Positions 33,701 to 48,600 of a stretch of 64,000 bases of DNA are shown here, piece by piece. The stretch covers positions 1,349,194,356 to 1,349,258,355 of the forward strand of contig OY728128.1 of assembly GCA_963277665.1 (NCBI GenBank), given 5' to 3'. Made by a program: the position numbers and the translations under genes. The notes below the pieces were generated by a model. The model had not been told where the DNA came from. It saw only the letters and a program-made list of their open reading frames with translations, and ran no database searches. Numbering within the stretch: the first letter of the stretch is position 1; each line of letters starts with the position of its first letter. Origin of the DNA: Viscum album (Eukaryota; Streptophyta; Magnoliopsida; Santalales; Viscaceae).

Positions 33701-34400
33701 TGAATATTAGTTTGACACATACATTTTGTAAATCTAATAAAGTATATTTCTTTTCTCAAATCATTAATACTAATACTCAAGTATAGGTGTAATAAGATTT
33801 AATCTTTCTTTCTGGAGGTCCTCTAAAAAAATTTAGAAAGTTCGATGATTATAATATGAATGGATTTATATTTTGTATAGTCAATTGAGAAGTGGGTTTT
33901 AAAACATAAAATAGTGGTATATTTACATTTGTTGAAGTGGAATACTATGGAAATTTGCACGATATTATTGAATTAAACTACCACGGACATTTTTATTTTG
34001 TTTTATTCAAATGTAAATGGGTCGATATTATCAGAGGTGTTAAAAAAGATTCCTTGCAATTTACATCTGTGAACTTCTCTCGCATGATGGATGTTGGTGA
34101 TCATGAATAGCATGATCCATATATCATAGCATTTCAAGAAAAATTGGTATATTATGTGAATGATTTTTTCGATGAAGGGCGGAGTGTAGTTTCTCATGTA
34201 ATATAAAGAGATTTGTATGATATGAGTGATGAAGTGGTTAATATGACCTCTGAAATTGAATTTAATCAAAAATAGGAAGCAGAATTATTTGTTCATCATG
34301 ATATTGAAAATATTAGTCTCGAAAGGATAAATGAAGTGGATAATGGAATGGAGTAGGAAACCAACATGATTGAAGGGGAAAATGATTGTATGTAAAATTA
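30771..34400 (+). pseudogene. CACTA-A TNP2-type transposase
   Basis: Starting at the ATG at 30,771, the second-position region reads MD-stop-SWI, then EFLDFS and CPCPKCKSR (the N-terminal zinc-binding transposase-associated domain). INDAFG follows at 31,080-31,110. The CPNDCILY segment (31,530-31,560) and the Transposase_21 core follow at 31,800-32,350: DPRNVRFGLATDGFNPFG, PVVLIPYNLPSWMC, a NDIDVYF motif and TDFPG. At 32,514-33,026 comes NRDVMHIENN and DGYSSNITRC. A DUF4218 part continues at 33,255-33,596 (SYMRNKDQPEGSIAKGYLAE) after an apparent intron (about 33,170-33,254). A DUF4216 tail lies at 33,990-34,400 (FKCKWVD, then LYDMSDE). Stops and shifts occur throughout, so it is inactive. Confidence 0.85.
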
Positions 34401-34570
34401 TTTATTTATTCATCAACAACTTGTTTCATTTCTGCAGTCAATCATTATCATTGCTATATATATTTTTTCTATTAGTACTAGGCATCTATTATACTTTTTT
34501 AAAAAAAATTCGACATAATTTTTTTGAAATATAAATTTTAAACATAATTTTATTTGATTAAATGACATGA

Positions 34571-36397
34571 ATGCCAAGGAAGAAGCGCTATACTATTTCA
34601 TCTAGTTCCATGACAGATGACGATCCATCTGGCTCCCACCCCACGACATCTAAGGCACCAGCTGCCTACACTCCTACACCATCTCCCCTACACAATCTCT
34701 CACACCAACATTGGATTTACTATTAGAGGGTGAGTCGTCAACTGCCCCTTCAAGAGCCTCAGAAGTGGGGTAGCGACACACCCATTGCAGTTCATCACGG
34801 GTATACTAGAGTGCCACTGTCATAGGTACAAATTTTAATTAAATAAATTTATTTAATTTTCATTATACTAATTGTTTGCTCACTGAAGATGATCAAAATA
34901 AAACCGTAGAGAAAAAACATAAAAAGTTATGATGTTTGGAATATGACTGGCGAAAAGATAGTCGTGCCATTTGATTCTTATGGGGTCCCGATGGATGATG
35001 TCGTGGGGTTACTTGGCCAAATTCTAGGCCAGCTAGCAGTGGAGCCCATTTCCATTCATATTTCATATGATGATTGGATAAATATTCCTCCAATCTAGAA
35101 AAATGAAGTTTTTGATTCTCAAATAAAGTTAAATTTATTACATTATGGTTTAATTGAATGTCATGTTACTAATATGTAAAAATGAATTTTTGTATACAGA
35201 TGATCTTCCACTTTACAGTTACTGATGTGATAGCATTGAAGTGGATGTTGAAAAATCAAGGTATGAAATCGAAAGATTTCAAATGGAGATTGTGGTGTCA
35301 TGTAAACGATAATTCCTTGACTGTGCATCAAATGTATAAGATGCTACCTAGTGGGGTACCGAAAGAATAATGGAAAGTTTTTGTTTCCAGACATCGTGAT
35401 GACAAGAGGATGGTATTGAAATATATATTATTATATTATCCTCATTTTACATTTTACATGTATATGAAGAGGACATGACATTGAATACATTAATATTAAA
35501 TTTCATTTTATTTAATTTAGGATCTGTCAAGAAAGAATGCTTCAAACTAGGCTAAGCAAGTCACCCCTCACATTGGAGGCTCAAAAAGATTTTCTCGAAG
35601 CCGAACAACATTGGTAATCTTTTAATTAGTTTAAATATTTATAAGACAGTATTATATTTTTAATATATTGAATTCTTGATTTATCTTTGCTTAATGCAAT
35701 CACAGAGTTTCAGGCACGAAGCATCCCAAACTGAACTATGGTTGGATGTTCACAAGAAATCAGATGAAAGTTTTGTTAATGAGCCTACTAAAGAAGCTGG
35801 TGTATGAAGTCAAATTTTTTTATAATAACATATAATCGGTTTTTAATGTGTTAATATATATTGATATTTTATTTACAGGTATAAATTTAAGAACTATGGG
35901 ATGTCAATCCTGCGTAGTCCTACTCAGTCTCCCAGGATGACCCAGTTGCTAAATTCCTTGGGAAGGAGCATCCTGGTAGAGTGCACGGGATGAGTTTGGG
36001 ACCCATACCATCTGATGTTTTTAGCAGGCCAATGTGGATGGTAGCTGCATCTACTCCTGGAATTAGTCAACACATATCCATAGATGCTTAGAAAAATATT
36101 GTTTCTCTACGAAACATAGTTCACCAACAAGGGGATCAGATACCTGCTTTGCAGAAAGATTTGATTGAAATACGTCAGCATATGAGCATATATTCCCCAG
36201 GTGGTAGTGAATCAACTGGTGGTATGCAGGTAAATCCAAAAAATCAAAAAAAAATAGTTTGATAACAGTCATTGGTTTTATCTTTTAAAATAAATATGGA
36301 ACCATGTTTAATTTTCAATATAATGTTCTTACAGGTGACAGCAGAAAGTGGTAATGAAGGTGGAGAGGGTGACGATGCATCATTGGACCATCAGTAG
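34571..36397 (+). pseudogene. CACTA-A second gene, Transposase_24 (Ptta/En/Spm) type
   Basis: A candidate start ATG at 34,571 (MPRKKRYTISSSS) leads into a serine/proline-rich N-terminus with stops. Downstream motifs are characteristic: DFKWRLWCHVN, PSGVPKE and WKVFVSRH at 35,270-35,400. Then, after an apparent intron with GT...AG ends (about 35,412-35,520), KNASN and AKQVTPHIGGSKRFSRS. Later segments are ELWDVNPA, FLGKEHPGRVHG and a coiled-coil-like LQKDLIEIRQHM (about 35,880-36,230). A last exon after 36,336 ends at TAG 36,395-36,397. In CACTA elements this second protein is thought to bind the subterminal repeats and assist TNP2. Several in-frame stops make it a pseudogene. Confidence 0.7.
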
Positions 36398-39372
36398 TTG
36401 TACTTTTCATGTGTTGAAAAAATATGGGAACTGTTGGTTTATATTTGTAACATTTGTGGCACATAGTTTCCACCAAACATTTGCATGTCCTAAAATTTCC
36501 TTGATTTCTCATGTTTCCTTTTATGGGGTTTATTGATTTCTGATGTTTAATTTTATGTCATGATTTCTTGAGTGTGGTATACATCATTCCATTTAGGCAT
36601 GTGTTTGAATTTGTAGTCTAGATTTTGGATGACTAGGAGTTAAACCCATTGTTGATGTGTTGAACAAATTGGGCCATTTCACATGTTATACTATTTTGAA
36701 TTTGAACTAATTAATATTCTCTTTTTTGAGATGGTTTTACTATTTCTTAGTGGTGAGGGGGTAGTCGATTCATCCAAACCTGTTCCATACTCAATAGAAT
36801 AATGTTTCCAAACATCAATTGCATTATAATTGAAGAGATATACTAATTTGTTACCACCAATAGGAAACACATATTTACATTTTAAGTGGGATATCATTAA
36901 TTTGGGTGTGATCCCATAGGATGAATGATACTGGAGATGACCATGAGGAAAAAATTATATAAACTACCACCACACATGTGGGTTATGTCTTCCATTTTAA
37001 TTTTATAATCACAAATGCCACTTATGAAAGATTATGATACTTTTAGATATTAGAGCATTATAACCATCCCTATTATATTATCTATATATTTTAATGGGAC
37101 TCAAGGGTGTTTAAACTATTAGGGGTATAAATATATTCTTGAGTGTCATTGGTTGGATATCCCCAATGGGATTAACATTTAGATGATTGAGTATATACAA
37201 TAGGGAAAAACACCCTATATATCTTCATGAGTACTGAAGGTCACAAGTTAATAAAAATGACTATAGTGAACATGATACTCATAATGTAGTTCTAAGGTGA
37301 TTTCTAATTTATGGTGGAAATATTTATCCAAATCAATATGATAAGAGAAGAATGTGTTATCATGATCTATTGAAAGTATACAAAAATTTTGGATGTGAAA
37401 TTATGGACCAATGGTTTTGCCGTAGAATATTTTTATTTTGATAACCTGTGGGGAATTATTTCTTATAGATTACCATGAGTGACATATAATGTCATGATAG
37501 ATCCATTTAGATGGTATTCCTGAAATAAGGTGTGAACCATCATGGACTCATTTTACAAGGGTATGATACAATGTATGTCAGGGTATGGGGAACATATATT
37601 CATATAAATTGAGTCCTATGTATGACATAACAATTGTTTCCATGCCTCACCATTGTGTTCCTTATGGGTACTATCAGCTAGTTTTTGGTCTTGAACATAA
37701 TTGGTGCATTTGGTGATTCAATTTTAATTGAAGGATGTGATGAAGGTATTGAAAAGGAAACACAATGAAGAAACCCATCAATACATCATCAAATGTAAGA
37801 GTTCATAGTTTATCAATCCAATTCCATGTTAATGGATTCACATTAGGTAATCTATTTTTTGATGAGAACCTCTAATGGGCTTCTGTGTATATGAATATTT
37901 GGTATGGATGTCTATTTAGAACTAAATTACAATGAAGGGTGTTCACTAGTGATTCATATACTATAGATTCTTCAAAATAGGTATTGGTAAAAGGTGTGAG
38001 ATTTTGGGATCATCAAATATTCTTTGGGTGGAATAATTTGAATTTTTGGATTCCCTTATAGATTTATGATTTTTTAATGAATAATATCAAAATACTAGGG
38101 TTTAACAAGTTACCCAAATTCCTATGATATCTCTGAATCTGTGTAGATATGAAAATATATGATTTTTAGGTTAATAATACATATAATACATGTTTATTAC
38201 TCATTTTTTTAAGGCCACATAGTTAGGAAATTATTCATTTTTCAACATACAAAGAAGACGTAGGTGTTTACTTTGTTGGGATCAGGCCCATGCGATGAGC
38301 ATCATATGAATCTCTATAAATAGAATCCAACCACAAATAGATTATTAATGATTATTGGGATACATCATACCATTTATGTTCAATTTAAATATAAATATTT
38401 CTAGAATCTTAACTTTTTTGAAGGGGAATTCTTTGAGAAAGGTACCTAGAAATAGATAGTGTTTGAATTTATCATGAGTTTCCATTTCAGTTTCATCTTG
38501 GTCTTCAATGACTAATTTGGAGAATGTATGGTTGTGGATTACACCTATTAGAGGGACCATATATTGTTTTCTATATAATAAATTTTGGTATGATGATAAT
38601 GGATGAATGCTTAAGAGGCTGGGACATACAACTTGATGGTTGATATTATATTGTGATACTAGGAGGGGTATCTAAAATTAAAGACCATATAATTAATCTA
38701 ATACTAGAGTTTTTAACTATGGTATTTTTTAAATAGTTATTCATATTATTCTTATCGCATAAGAATAATACCATCTTTCTTGATGTTGGGATTGAACCAC
38801 ACCGGGGAATATATTATATCCTAGTTAAGAGGAATAAAATACAATATAATTGAAGGCATACATTTTAAGGTAATGTGACATAATTCATCATTGATTAAAA
38901 TTGTGTTGAAATGACGTGTGTAATGAATTTTAGAGTCATCCTAACAGGATTAGAAGGTGATTACTATTAGGTTTCTCAATAATTATTTTAAATTATGATC
39001 AGAAGAATATAATGTTTTTGTGTAGCATGATTTTTTTAAGAATTAAGATAATAGATGATTAGCTGTGTTACATAAAAGTGCACAATAATGTATTGAGTGA
39101 GACTAACACATGAGCTTATCTAAGACATGTGGTATAGTAGATGTGTGTAGTGACGGTATATTTGGGTTATTAAACCAAGTAGGAGTCCCACAAATGGTAA
39201 ATCTAACTGTGTTTTATGCTCACTCCCTATATGGGAACACCAACACACATGTAGATCTAATGTTTCATTTTCAAGTGTTATATATTATGGAGGATCACGA
39301 AGGATGGGCTAGATGTATGTTTGGAGATTAGTCAAATAATGGACCTATGTTTTATAGTTGATTCTATCGTAT
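36398..39372. other. Unexplained 3-kb stretch inside CACTA-A
   Basis: This lies between the end of the second gene and the right subterminal region. It is AT-rich and has only short open stretches (for example 73 codons at 39,110-39,331). It could be element 3' sequence or an older insertion too decayed to name. I saw no LTR ends, target duplications or domain motifs. Confidence 0.45.
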
Positions 39373-39560
39373 ATTTTTTTTTCAATTTATTCTATTCTAA
39401 TTTCCAAGGTTGATGTTTCTTGATGTATGTTGCTATGTACAATATGGTTCATTCTTATATAGCATGTCAATGTTTACTTTTTTTTTCAATTTATTCTATG
39501 CTGATTTCCGAGGTTGATGTTTTCTATTTTCTGTTGGTATCTACAGTATGGTATTTCTAG
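39373..39560. repeat. Tandem duplication of ~105 bp near the CACTA-A right end
   Basis: A T-run followed by CAATTTATTCTAT, then TTTCC-AGGTTGATGTTT and a TGTTG-TAT motif, occurs at about 39,373 and again at 39,475. The second copy has several single-base differences. Confidence 0.7.
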
Positions 39561-39589
39561 TTTGATTTGTCTTTCCGGGCAGTGGTGCA

Positions 39590-40000
39590 GCGGAAGCAAG
39601 AAAATATATATATTTTTTTCTGGTCAGCTTTTTGTGGCAGTTTAAATCGCCGCTAAATGTACATTAGCGGCAGTTTAAACCGCCTATAAACGGTGATAAC
39701 CACCGCTACATAGGCGCATATTAGAATCTCATTCTGTTGCGGTTCTGGTGACTTCAGCGGCGGTTTTACGACTGCTGGATTTGAGTTTATTCGCGGCAGT
39801 TATAATCGTTGTGAATAAACTGATGTCCAGGTCTTGTAAAAACTTCCTCTTAACTTTGTAAAACCACCGTGAAATGAGGCAGCTATGACACATTCCATAC
39901 ACCACCACGAAACATAAATAATCTCCGCTAATAAATTGGTGACGCTGTATTAGGCGGAAGTTTCTGTTAACCGCTGCTAAACGACGATTCTCTTGTAGTG
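39590..40000. repeat. CACTA-A right subterminal repeats and terminus
   Basis: Many short units built on GCGG and its complement occur in both orientations (GGCAGTTTAAATCGCCGC, AGCGGCGGTTTTACG, GTTAACCGCTGCTAAACG). The region ends in CTCTTGTAGTG at 40,000, the inverted CACTA terminus. It is much richer in CpG than its surroundings. Confidence 0.8.
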
Positions 40001-43000
40001 GCTGTCTATTTTTTTTGTAAAAAACGATATACAAAACATGAACGGTGGTATTTACAAGTGACTTTTACAGAAACCTGATGTCCAATTTCATCATAGGTGT
40101 TGTAATACATTCAAAATAAAAGTTATTAAAAAATTGAATCTAAATAACCTTTGTTATCCCCCTCTGGATGGGTTATCAAATATTTCTATATGATATCCAA
40201 TGTAGAAACATCCACATTAATCATCACTTGAATTGATTTTGATTATAATCCATCATTGAAAGGTAATAAATTCAAATCTTAAATGTTTCTATCCACTATT
40301 TATGTTCATTAATTCATATAGAATTTATTTCATTTCCACAGGAAAGTATTTTGATTCTAGATTATGTTCCATTATAGATTTAGTGTAAACCTTATAGGTT
40401 TTGATCCGGATCTCATAAACTAATCTTTACAAAATTTATACATATGATTGTTTATCGATAAAAAAACGTTTAAACTTACAGTGCATATTATCTAACCATT
40501 TCATATATTTCCACTTCATAGATTATGAAGATTTATTTTAAATAGCGCGTTTCAAGATGGATAAAAACTGATAAAAACATTGTGATTGATTTTTTAGAAT
40601 GTATATACATGTGATATTTATATATCTTGTCTTTAAATACACAAAACCATAAGGTTTTGGAATGTAATTTAATTTTAATAATTTAATATTAATCAAAAAT
40701 TATGTAATAGTTCTACATGAAAACAATATGTTAGTATATTTAGAATCAAAGAAGGATATAGTAAATAATTAAATAGTATAAAAAGAGAAATTTTGTTGAA
40801 AACTCTAATGATATATATAATTATAGGTTAACATGATAATATTTTAGTACATTAGAAATGTTGTAGTTTCCCTTTAAATAAATACCTTTCTATGAACTAA
40901 AAGTGGATTTGAATTTCTTACAGATGAATATATAGGTAATAACACTAAAAATAGTTGGTTGAGTTTATATCGACCATCATTCTAGTTTATAGTGTGTCTT
41001 CTAATGGCACATACAAATTTTGACACTCTGTGGCGATATTATTTGTTTAACACACATTTTCATTAAGATCCATTTGGAAATATTTTAATATATGATAATC
41101 GAGTACATCCAAGAGTACACATAAGTTTTCATTGATTAAAAGGAATCCATTTATATTTTTATATCCTGGTAATGATATTTCATGATTAAATGATTTCTCA
41201 CCATGACTATTATTTCTCCCACAATACATTTTTGTTTTGGTCAATAGATTAAACATAGCGGATTTCAGTTAATAATGAATGTTATAGAATTGTAATGATT
41301 TCACTTATTTGAAACTTAATGGAAAGTGATCTAGTAGGATAAAAAATGTGAATATTACAAATAATTTATCTCATTAGAAGATTTACAATCACATCATGGG
41401 TGATTTTCCTAAAACAAAAAATTAGTAAAATAGGGATTTTCATGGAGGGCATGTAGTAAAAAAGATTAATATTCTTACACACAAAGTATATAGTAAGAAT
41501 CACTACGTAAAATTCATAATAGGAATGATAAAAAAATTTATTTGTTGAAAATAAAGTCACCTAATAAGTAATTGTTATAGAAAATTTAATATTTAGATAT
41601 GGGGACATAAATTTCATTATACAGTACTCTTTACAGTTTAATGTATTTTGTCTAGATAATATGTACATTATTTGACCCAATTCTGAAATCCAAGGATTAA
41701 TTAATCAAAATATTAAGGATGTAAGCTATTACAATCATTGATGTAAAAGGATTTATGAGATTAAGTAATCGGACTGATGAATTGTGTTACAGAGGTGTTA
41801 TATATATTTATATATGATATTATGGTTTTAGTAATCCTGAAACATATAAGGATTTTTATATAACAATTTTTTTTAAGGATTTAAAATCATACGTATTGAT
41901 AATGGATATTTTTAGTATACATGTGATTATGGGAAAAAGTCCCCTTACCAAATTATTAATGTTGAGATAGTTCATAGTCAGGATAATTAGGTGATGATTA
42001 AATTAGAGAGTATTTATAGACTTCCAAATCATTGGTAAATTGATGAAATGTGATTTATGGGACATATCATAAATTATAATTAGTTTTTGGTCTTATATAT
42101 TATAATATAACATTTATGTCAAATTATATTTTCATTATGGTTTTATATGATAATTGTTTTGAAAATTTGATTATTTAACTGGATTTTAGGAAAATTTCTC
42201 TATTGATTTTGGAATAACCATTTGTATTAATTTATGATTTGATTTTAATTTAATTATATACAATGGGATTGTGGGATATGTATATTATTGATGTATGAGA
42301 AATGACTAATTAACAAGGTGATATCTTCGGAACTATTTATGGCCATGATATTTTGATGAATTACCCAACATTAAAATATTATTATGTAATTAATCATGGC
42401 TTTTATTAATATTTTGGGCTGTTTTTCATTGAGATGAGGAATATGTAACCCTTATTATTAAAATTAGAATTAAATTGAAATATTATTTTGGGAATAGTAC
42501 ATTTAGGTTTCTTGGATGGTAAACTAATATGTATGAGATTACCTTTTTGGTTAAAACATTGATTAATGTAGAGGTTATTATGGAAATTTGGGATATATGA
42601 TTATTTATTAATGGAATTATCTATACTTTACAACTAGATTAATTGTATAAATTTTGGAATAACAATAATTATTTCTTCATATAAATGTTTTTACGGTTTT
42701 TATATTATCTATAATTAGCCTTATATTTTCGGTTTTGTATAATATTTAAGGATAATTGGAAGAATGTGTTATTTTTTTGTATATTATTTCATCCATTAAC
42801 TGTTTATTATAGTTCTCATGGAATAAAATTTTCATCATCAATACTCTTCGTATAGAGAAAAAGATTTGATTTGAATAGAAAATTGATTAAAGGGTGAAAT
42901 TATACTAATTAAGTATCCACATTTACATTTTTTTCATATTCTATATGGTAATGTATATCCTAAAATATCAATAAGGGATCCTAAAACAAAACAATTATCT

Positions 43001-45619
43001 TATTAAATAAATTTATAATGAATTAGTGTTTTTTACCATAATTTTTTATTGTTATATATTCATTAACATTCTAATGATCATAAAATTTCATATAAAAAAT
43101 CCTCTCTATAACTCTCCATCATTATTGAGATAACTCTTTTTCCTACATTTTTATATTTTCACTTCCCAATAATGTTTCTGTATTTGTAATCATAGTTATT
43201 TGTTATTTTAGATGACCTTTGTATTTATCTTTCCTTATTTCCTAGAGGATATTTTGTTAACTCTTTTTATCAAGTCAATTTACTACAAACTAATATTGAA
43301 ATGTCAAATTATTGATTATATGGAATAATTTCTCATTTTCATGAGGGAATTTATTTAAATGTTTGATACTATAACACCTAGATTTTTTAAATGACACCAT
43401 GTTCATTAGAATATACAGAACTCAGAACCAAGCATAATCAAACTAAGGGATATTATTATTTTGTAATTTTTATAGCATATCTATTTAATAATAAGGTATT
43501 GATTTAAGTAAAAATACTATAAATATATATTTAAAGGTTATATTCAAAAAAATTATATGAATTTTTTATGAAATAAACACTCCGTTATTAGCATTGTAAT
43601 TTTATTCCTAAAAATGTATTTTATTTAAAAAATGTGTTTTATTTTATTTAATGAGATAATATTATAATTAAACTCTAAAAAAATTTGAAAATTTATTTTA
43701 TCAAACTGATATCAGTTATGAAATCATCATTTGAAAAATTGATTATCGGGATATTTCTGTATTTCTCTAAAATTATTTTTTATGAATAGTGATGACTTCC
43801 AATTTTTGTAATACTATCATTCCATTTAATGAAAACAATTTCCCTTTATGCATCAAATTTTATCATAAATTAAAATAAGTATTAATTATTTTAATATAAT
43901 CTAATTAATTAAATTTTAATAACAAATATTTGTAATTTTTTGTTTATTGTTGTCTCTAAAGAGCATATTTCCTGAAAACAAATTGCCTTCGTTTATTTTT
44001 ATGCACATATATGATAACTGATATCAAACCATTGTAGAAATTTAATTTCATTAATTTTAATTTATTTTTTCATTCATTAAATAAAATTTTTCCTTGGATT
44101 AATTTTTGAAATCATTTTGAAGAAGTTAATATTTGGTGAATCAAAAAAAATACAATTTTTTTAAAATTAAATATCTTTTTTAATATCATCTAGACCTAAA
44201 ATTGCTGTAAAAATTTATGAAACATATTAAAAGACTCATGTATCAAACAATAATAAAGATATAAATATAAAATAATTCATTATTAATAAACTATAATTTA
44301 TTTTAGGTCAAATATGAAAATCATTTGCAGTGTTAACACATTGGTTTATAGCATTGGGAAAGTCAAATTTGATGTCATAATGATAATATTTGTTTACGAT
44401 GATGTATTTAATATAATTTATTTTTATATATGAAATAATATTTATTATTTTAATATATATATATATATGAATTTATGAAATACAAATCAAGTTACTTATC
44501 AAAATTCTTTTAAAATGCCTTTATAAGACTACAAAAGTAAAAATAACATATTAAATAATTTTTCGTGACACAGATATGAGTAAATATAAAAATTGGATGA
44601 ATAAGAAAATACTATTTTGAACTAAAATACCACATATTTATTAATGTTTTTTTTTTAAATATTAATGAAATAACATCCATAAATTCTTAATCAAGACACG
44701 TAATGTTTTTGTGAAGGATGTAAAACATTAACTATATAATTATAAACACACTAATAGTAATATTTTATTGAGATTCCACATGTTCCATAAATTTGATTCC
44801 TATTTATAATAAATTAGAAACTTTTCAATAATTTATATTCTAATTAAAATGACTCCAGGTTGTATTCAAAGATAAATTATTTGAATAATTCTAACAATGA
44901 AATTAATTGTATTTATTTTAAATATATATTAATTAAATTATTTAAAAATTTGAATATTATTTGAAGAGGATGATTATTATTATAAATAGTCTAAAATTAC
45001 ATCGCATTTTCATTTATGATTAGGCTTTCACGTATAAGTAAAATTATAACACATTAAAACTAAAAAATCATTACAGTCATTAATTATAAAATTGGGTAAC
45101 CAAGGAGTTACACAAAAAATAAGATCTAAATTAATATATAAATAGATAAAATTTTTATTGAATTATTATAATAGTACCATAACATCATTTTATGGGATTC
45201 GAATTATTTTAGAACTATATTATAGGATTCATACACATATTATATCATATTAATTCATAAATTTCCAAAAATGATGTTAATGTGATTTTATAATAAATGA
45301 TATTTTAATAAATTATTTTATATACTTATGAATATTATAACTGGAAAATTTGATGGGTTATGGTTTTCGAGGTCAAACTTATTACATTTATAGTTCACTT
45401 TTACTTTTTTACAAACATTATTGATATTTGATGATTAAAAAAATATATCGTGTAATTATCAAATGGGTTAACGGGGGTTAAAACTAATGTATAAGTGTAA
45501 AACATAACCAAAAAAAGAAAAAATTTATTTTTTTATATTATTCATGATCATCCTAATATTATATTTTAATTATATTAATTTTTACAATTTTCCTTGTATC
45601 TGAATTTAAATTAATTTAG
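40001..45619. other. AT-rich DNA, nothing recognised
   Basis: About 5.6 kb of very AT-rich sequence has no open frame above about 70 codons, no domain motif and no repeat termini that I can support. An (AT)n run lies at about 44,453-44,469. Confidence 0.5.
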
Positions 45620-48600
45620 TACCTTAAGTAACTCCCAGAGTGCCCCTCCCTTCACTTATAAAATGGAACCTCAGATACTTTAATATTAATAATTATTGGG
45701 CCATATAGATTTTAAAATCCCCAAAATAATATAATCATGGCTTAACTAACGCCTTCCTAGACCATCTGGTCTTTCCAAAATACCTTCCATTCAAGGCATA
45801 GTTGTAATCCAGAAGAGTTTTCTTAATGAAGAGGCATTACTCTTAACCAATCATTTTCAATTTTATTTATTCTTATACAGCCGCTAAATCCATTGTATAA
45901 AATTTAAAAATAATGAATTTAATATCTAAAATTTAGTAAATTTTTATTATGATTATATTACAACCATTATACACCACATATTTATCACATGAAAAAAAGG
46001 AAACATTACTTGTGCATACATGTGGACTCCCACCTCCACGAATTGTTGTGTTTCATTCTTCATCGTCACATCACATTTATGGTTATAATAATGGAATTAC
46101 TATATATATTTATATATATAATTATGGTTATTTAAGGTTGAATTATTTTTTATCTTTCATTTTTTATCCATTAAAAAGTGGAATCATCCCTCATGCATAC
46201 ATACATATTACCCTCTACTGAAGTGGAGTAATTAGGTTTTCATCGCAACATTATATGAATAGCTATTAATGAATATATAACTATAATATATGATAATAAT
46301 TAAATGATTCAAATTATTGTGATTTTGGAACTATGACCAATATGTGAGGACCCGGACTACTGAACTGCAAAATTAATGACAAACAAAGAAGTTATCACTT
46401 TGAACTGTTATTTTAATGAAAATTTAATAATAAATGGATTAGAAGATGTTATAATTAACTCATACATTGTATGATATATATTATTATGACAATTTTAAAA
46501 TTTATAATAAATCAATATTTATTTTAGAGGTGGTTTGAATGCATGTGATGAATGATGATACTTGTTGAATGAGATTTTAATCCCACTTTTATTTTTGTGA
46601 CACACATTCCATTTTCTATAGTTTTTTCTTTAAGGTGGTGTATAAAATAGAAATGATTTTTTTGTTATCCTGATTGAAATTACGGGGATATACATATCAA
46701 TATATGATTTTCTATTTTGTGAGTTTATTCTTCAAAATTTATAAATGTTGTGAGGGATTTATATATCAATCAATTTTTAATCTATATTTTTTATTCATTT
46801 ATTTCCTTTCAGAAAATTAAAATATAATTATATCGTAAATACCATTAATATTTATTTTCATTAATTTATTGACTCAAAATTAATGTTATTTATTTTATTT
46901 TCCTTAATTAATAACAAAATTTATAAAAGTAATGTTTTTAAAGAAAGCTAATTTGGTTTTACAATTTGGTCTGGGATTTTTTATTTATGTCCATATTTTC
47001 ATAAAGAAATCTAGAATTTATTACTATTATAAACGGGGCTTTGGAAATTGATTTTTATGAATTATTGAATTTTTACCCAAAAAAATGTTAATATAAATGT
47101 CCTTGTAAATTTCTAAATTGTGTGCTTTTTACATTATGCTTGAACAAAATATCTTCTTTAAAAATATAAAATGAGCATAATTTCCAACAATCTTGACCAC
47201 TAAAAGATCTATATATTCATATACTGGTTTCCATGGATATTTTCAAAAACAATAAAAAACATTTTGAAAAAATATTTTTATTAAATAATTTATTTCAAAA
47301 TTAAAATTTTATTTTCCTCAATAAATATTCCAAGTGATTTTTAAATGAATCTTTTTCTAATAAAACATAACTTGATTTCAAATATGAATTACTAATGATA
47401 TTATCAAATTATATAACCCAAACTCTTTCACAAGACAGTGAATTTTTATTTTTATGATATGTTTATCAAATCATATGTTTTCAATGGATTAAGCTTGAGT
47501 GAAATACCAAGATATTTATAAGACTTGTTTTTCTTTTCATGGGTTATGAAATAAAATTAATGATTTTTGATCTTGTGGAACACATATGTATACATTTAAA
47601 TTTTTTATGGGTGGAGCCATAATTATATATTCCTATAATGGTTTTTTTAATATATATTTCTCATTAGATAATAATGACTAGAATGGGGAGTGAACCATGT
47701 TTCACAAGGGAATTTGTCCACTACAATAGTATTATGTATGAACCATGACTATTGATATAATGGAATTTGTTGTCATCCAAATTCACTGTGACAATAATGT
47801 AAATGATCATCTGTTAAAGAACTTATTTACTTCTATTCTTTGTATTCCACTTACATTTTCTTATGCCAGTTTTATGTTATATTTCCATATATTGTTTGAT
47901 TCCATTATGATTCATGTCATAATAAATGATAATAATTATAATAGGAAATAAATATTATGATCTATTATAGCTTTTTTATGAACCATTTAATTTTTGATTA
48001 CTATATTATACCCTTATAACTTTCTCATTATTTTATATGATCATAAATCGATGACTTTAATGTTTACCATTACATAGAAACTAAGTTCAACTTTTATTTC
48101 GTTTCATTTATACTTATTATATGGAAGGGTTTTTTGTATATTTTATCAATAAGGATACTATGTTAAAAATAATTTTAGAGTCATATTGAATAATTCAAAT
48201 AAATAATATTATTATGAATCTACTATCTAATGAAACCAACCCATTATAGTTATGGTATGGATGGTAATTTTTTGTATTGAATATTCATCTAGAATGATGT
48301 AATGTATTTGTTTAAAATGTATAGTTATTTATAACTATAAATTAACATTATCAAGAAAAATATTATAATTTTATCATCTTATAACCCTATCAATCTTTTA
48401 AAATAATTTGGAAACTATTATTTATCATAAGTCCTTAATTTAAGAGAATTATTCCTAGGAATGTTCATGTCCACGGTGTGAGGATTAGCAACAAAATATA
48501 TTTTCTCCATTATTATCGTCATTCACATTTATAATAGACACACTAAAATAATGATATTATTATAATTTATATACTTTAATTTAACAATATTTGGTTTATT

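Larger units (their letters stand above)
28113..40000 (+). mobile_element. CACTA-A: En/Spm-type DNA transposon
   Basis: The right terminus reads CACTACAAGAGAATCG on the minus strand (40,000 leftward), the classic CACTA end. The left end is a decayed version (CACAATACAACATAAATT at 28,113) followed by the same TTTAGCGGC subterminal motif. Both ends are rich in GCGG/CCGC-containing subterminal repeats (28,127-28,230 and 39,590-40,000). Inside are a decayed TNP2 transposase and a second CACTA gene, both on the plus strand. The expected 3-bp target duplication is not visible (AGG left, GCT right), so the exact left end is uncertain. Confidence 0.8.

Noticed and set aside
46344..46356. TGTGAGGACCCGG as the start of a separate LTR
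   Set aside because: It resembles plant LTR starts, but no matching end, primer site or second copy was found, so it is only mentioned within R2.
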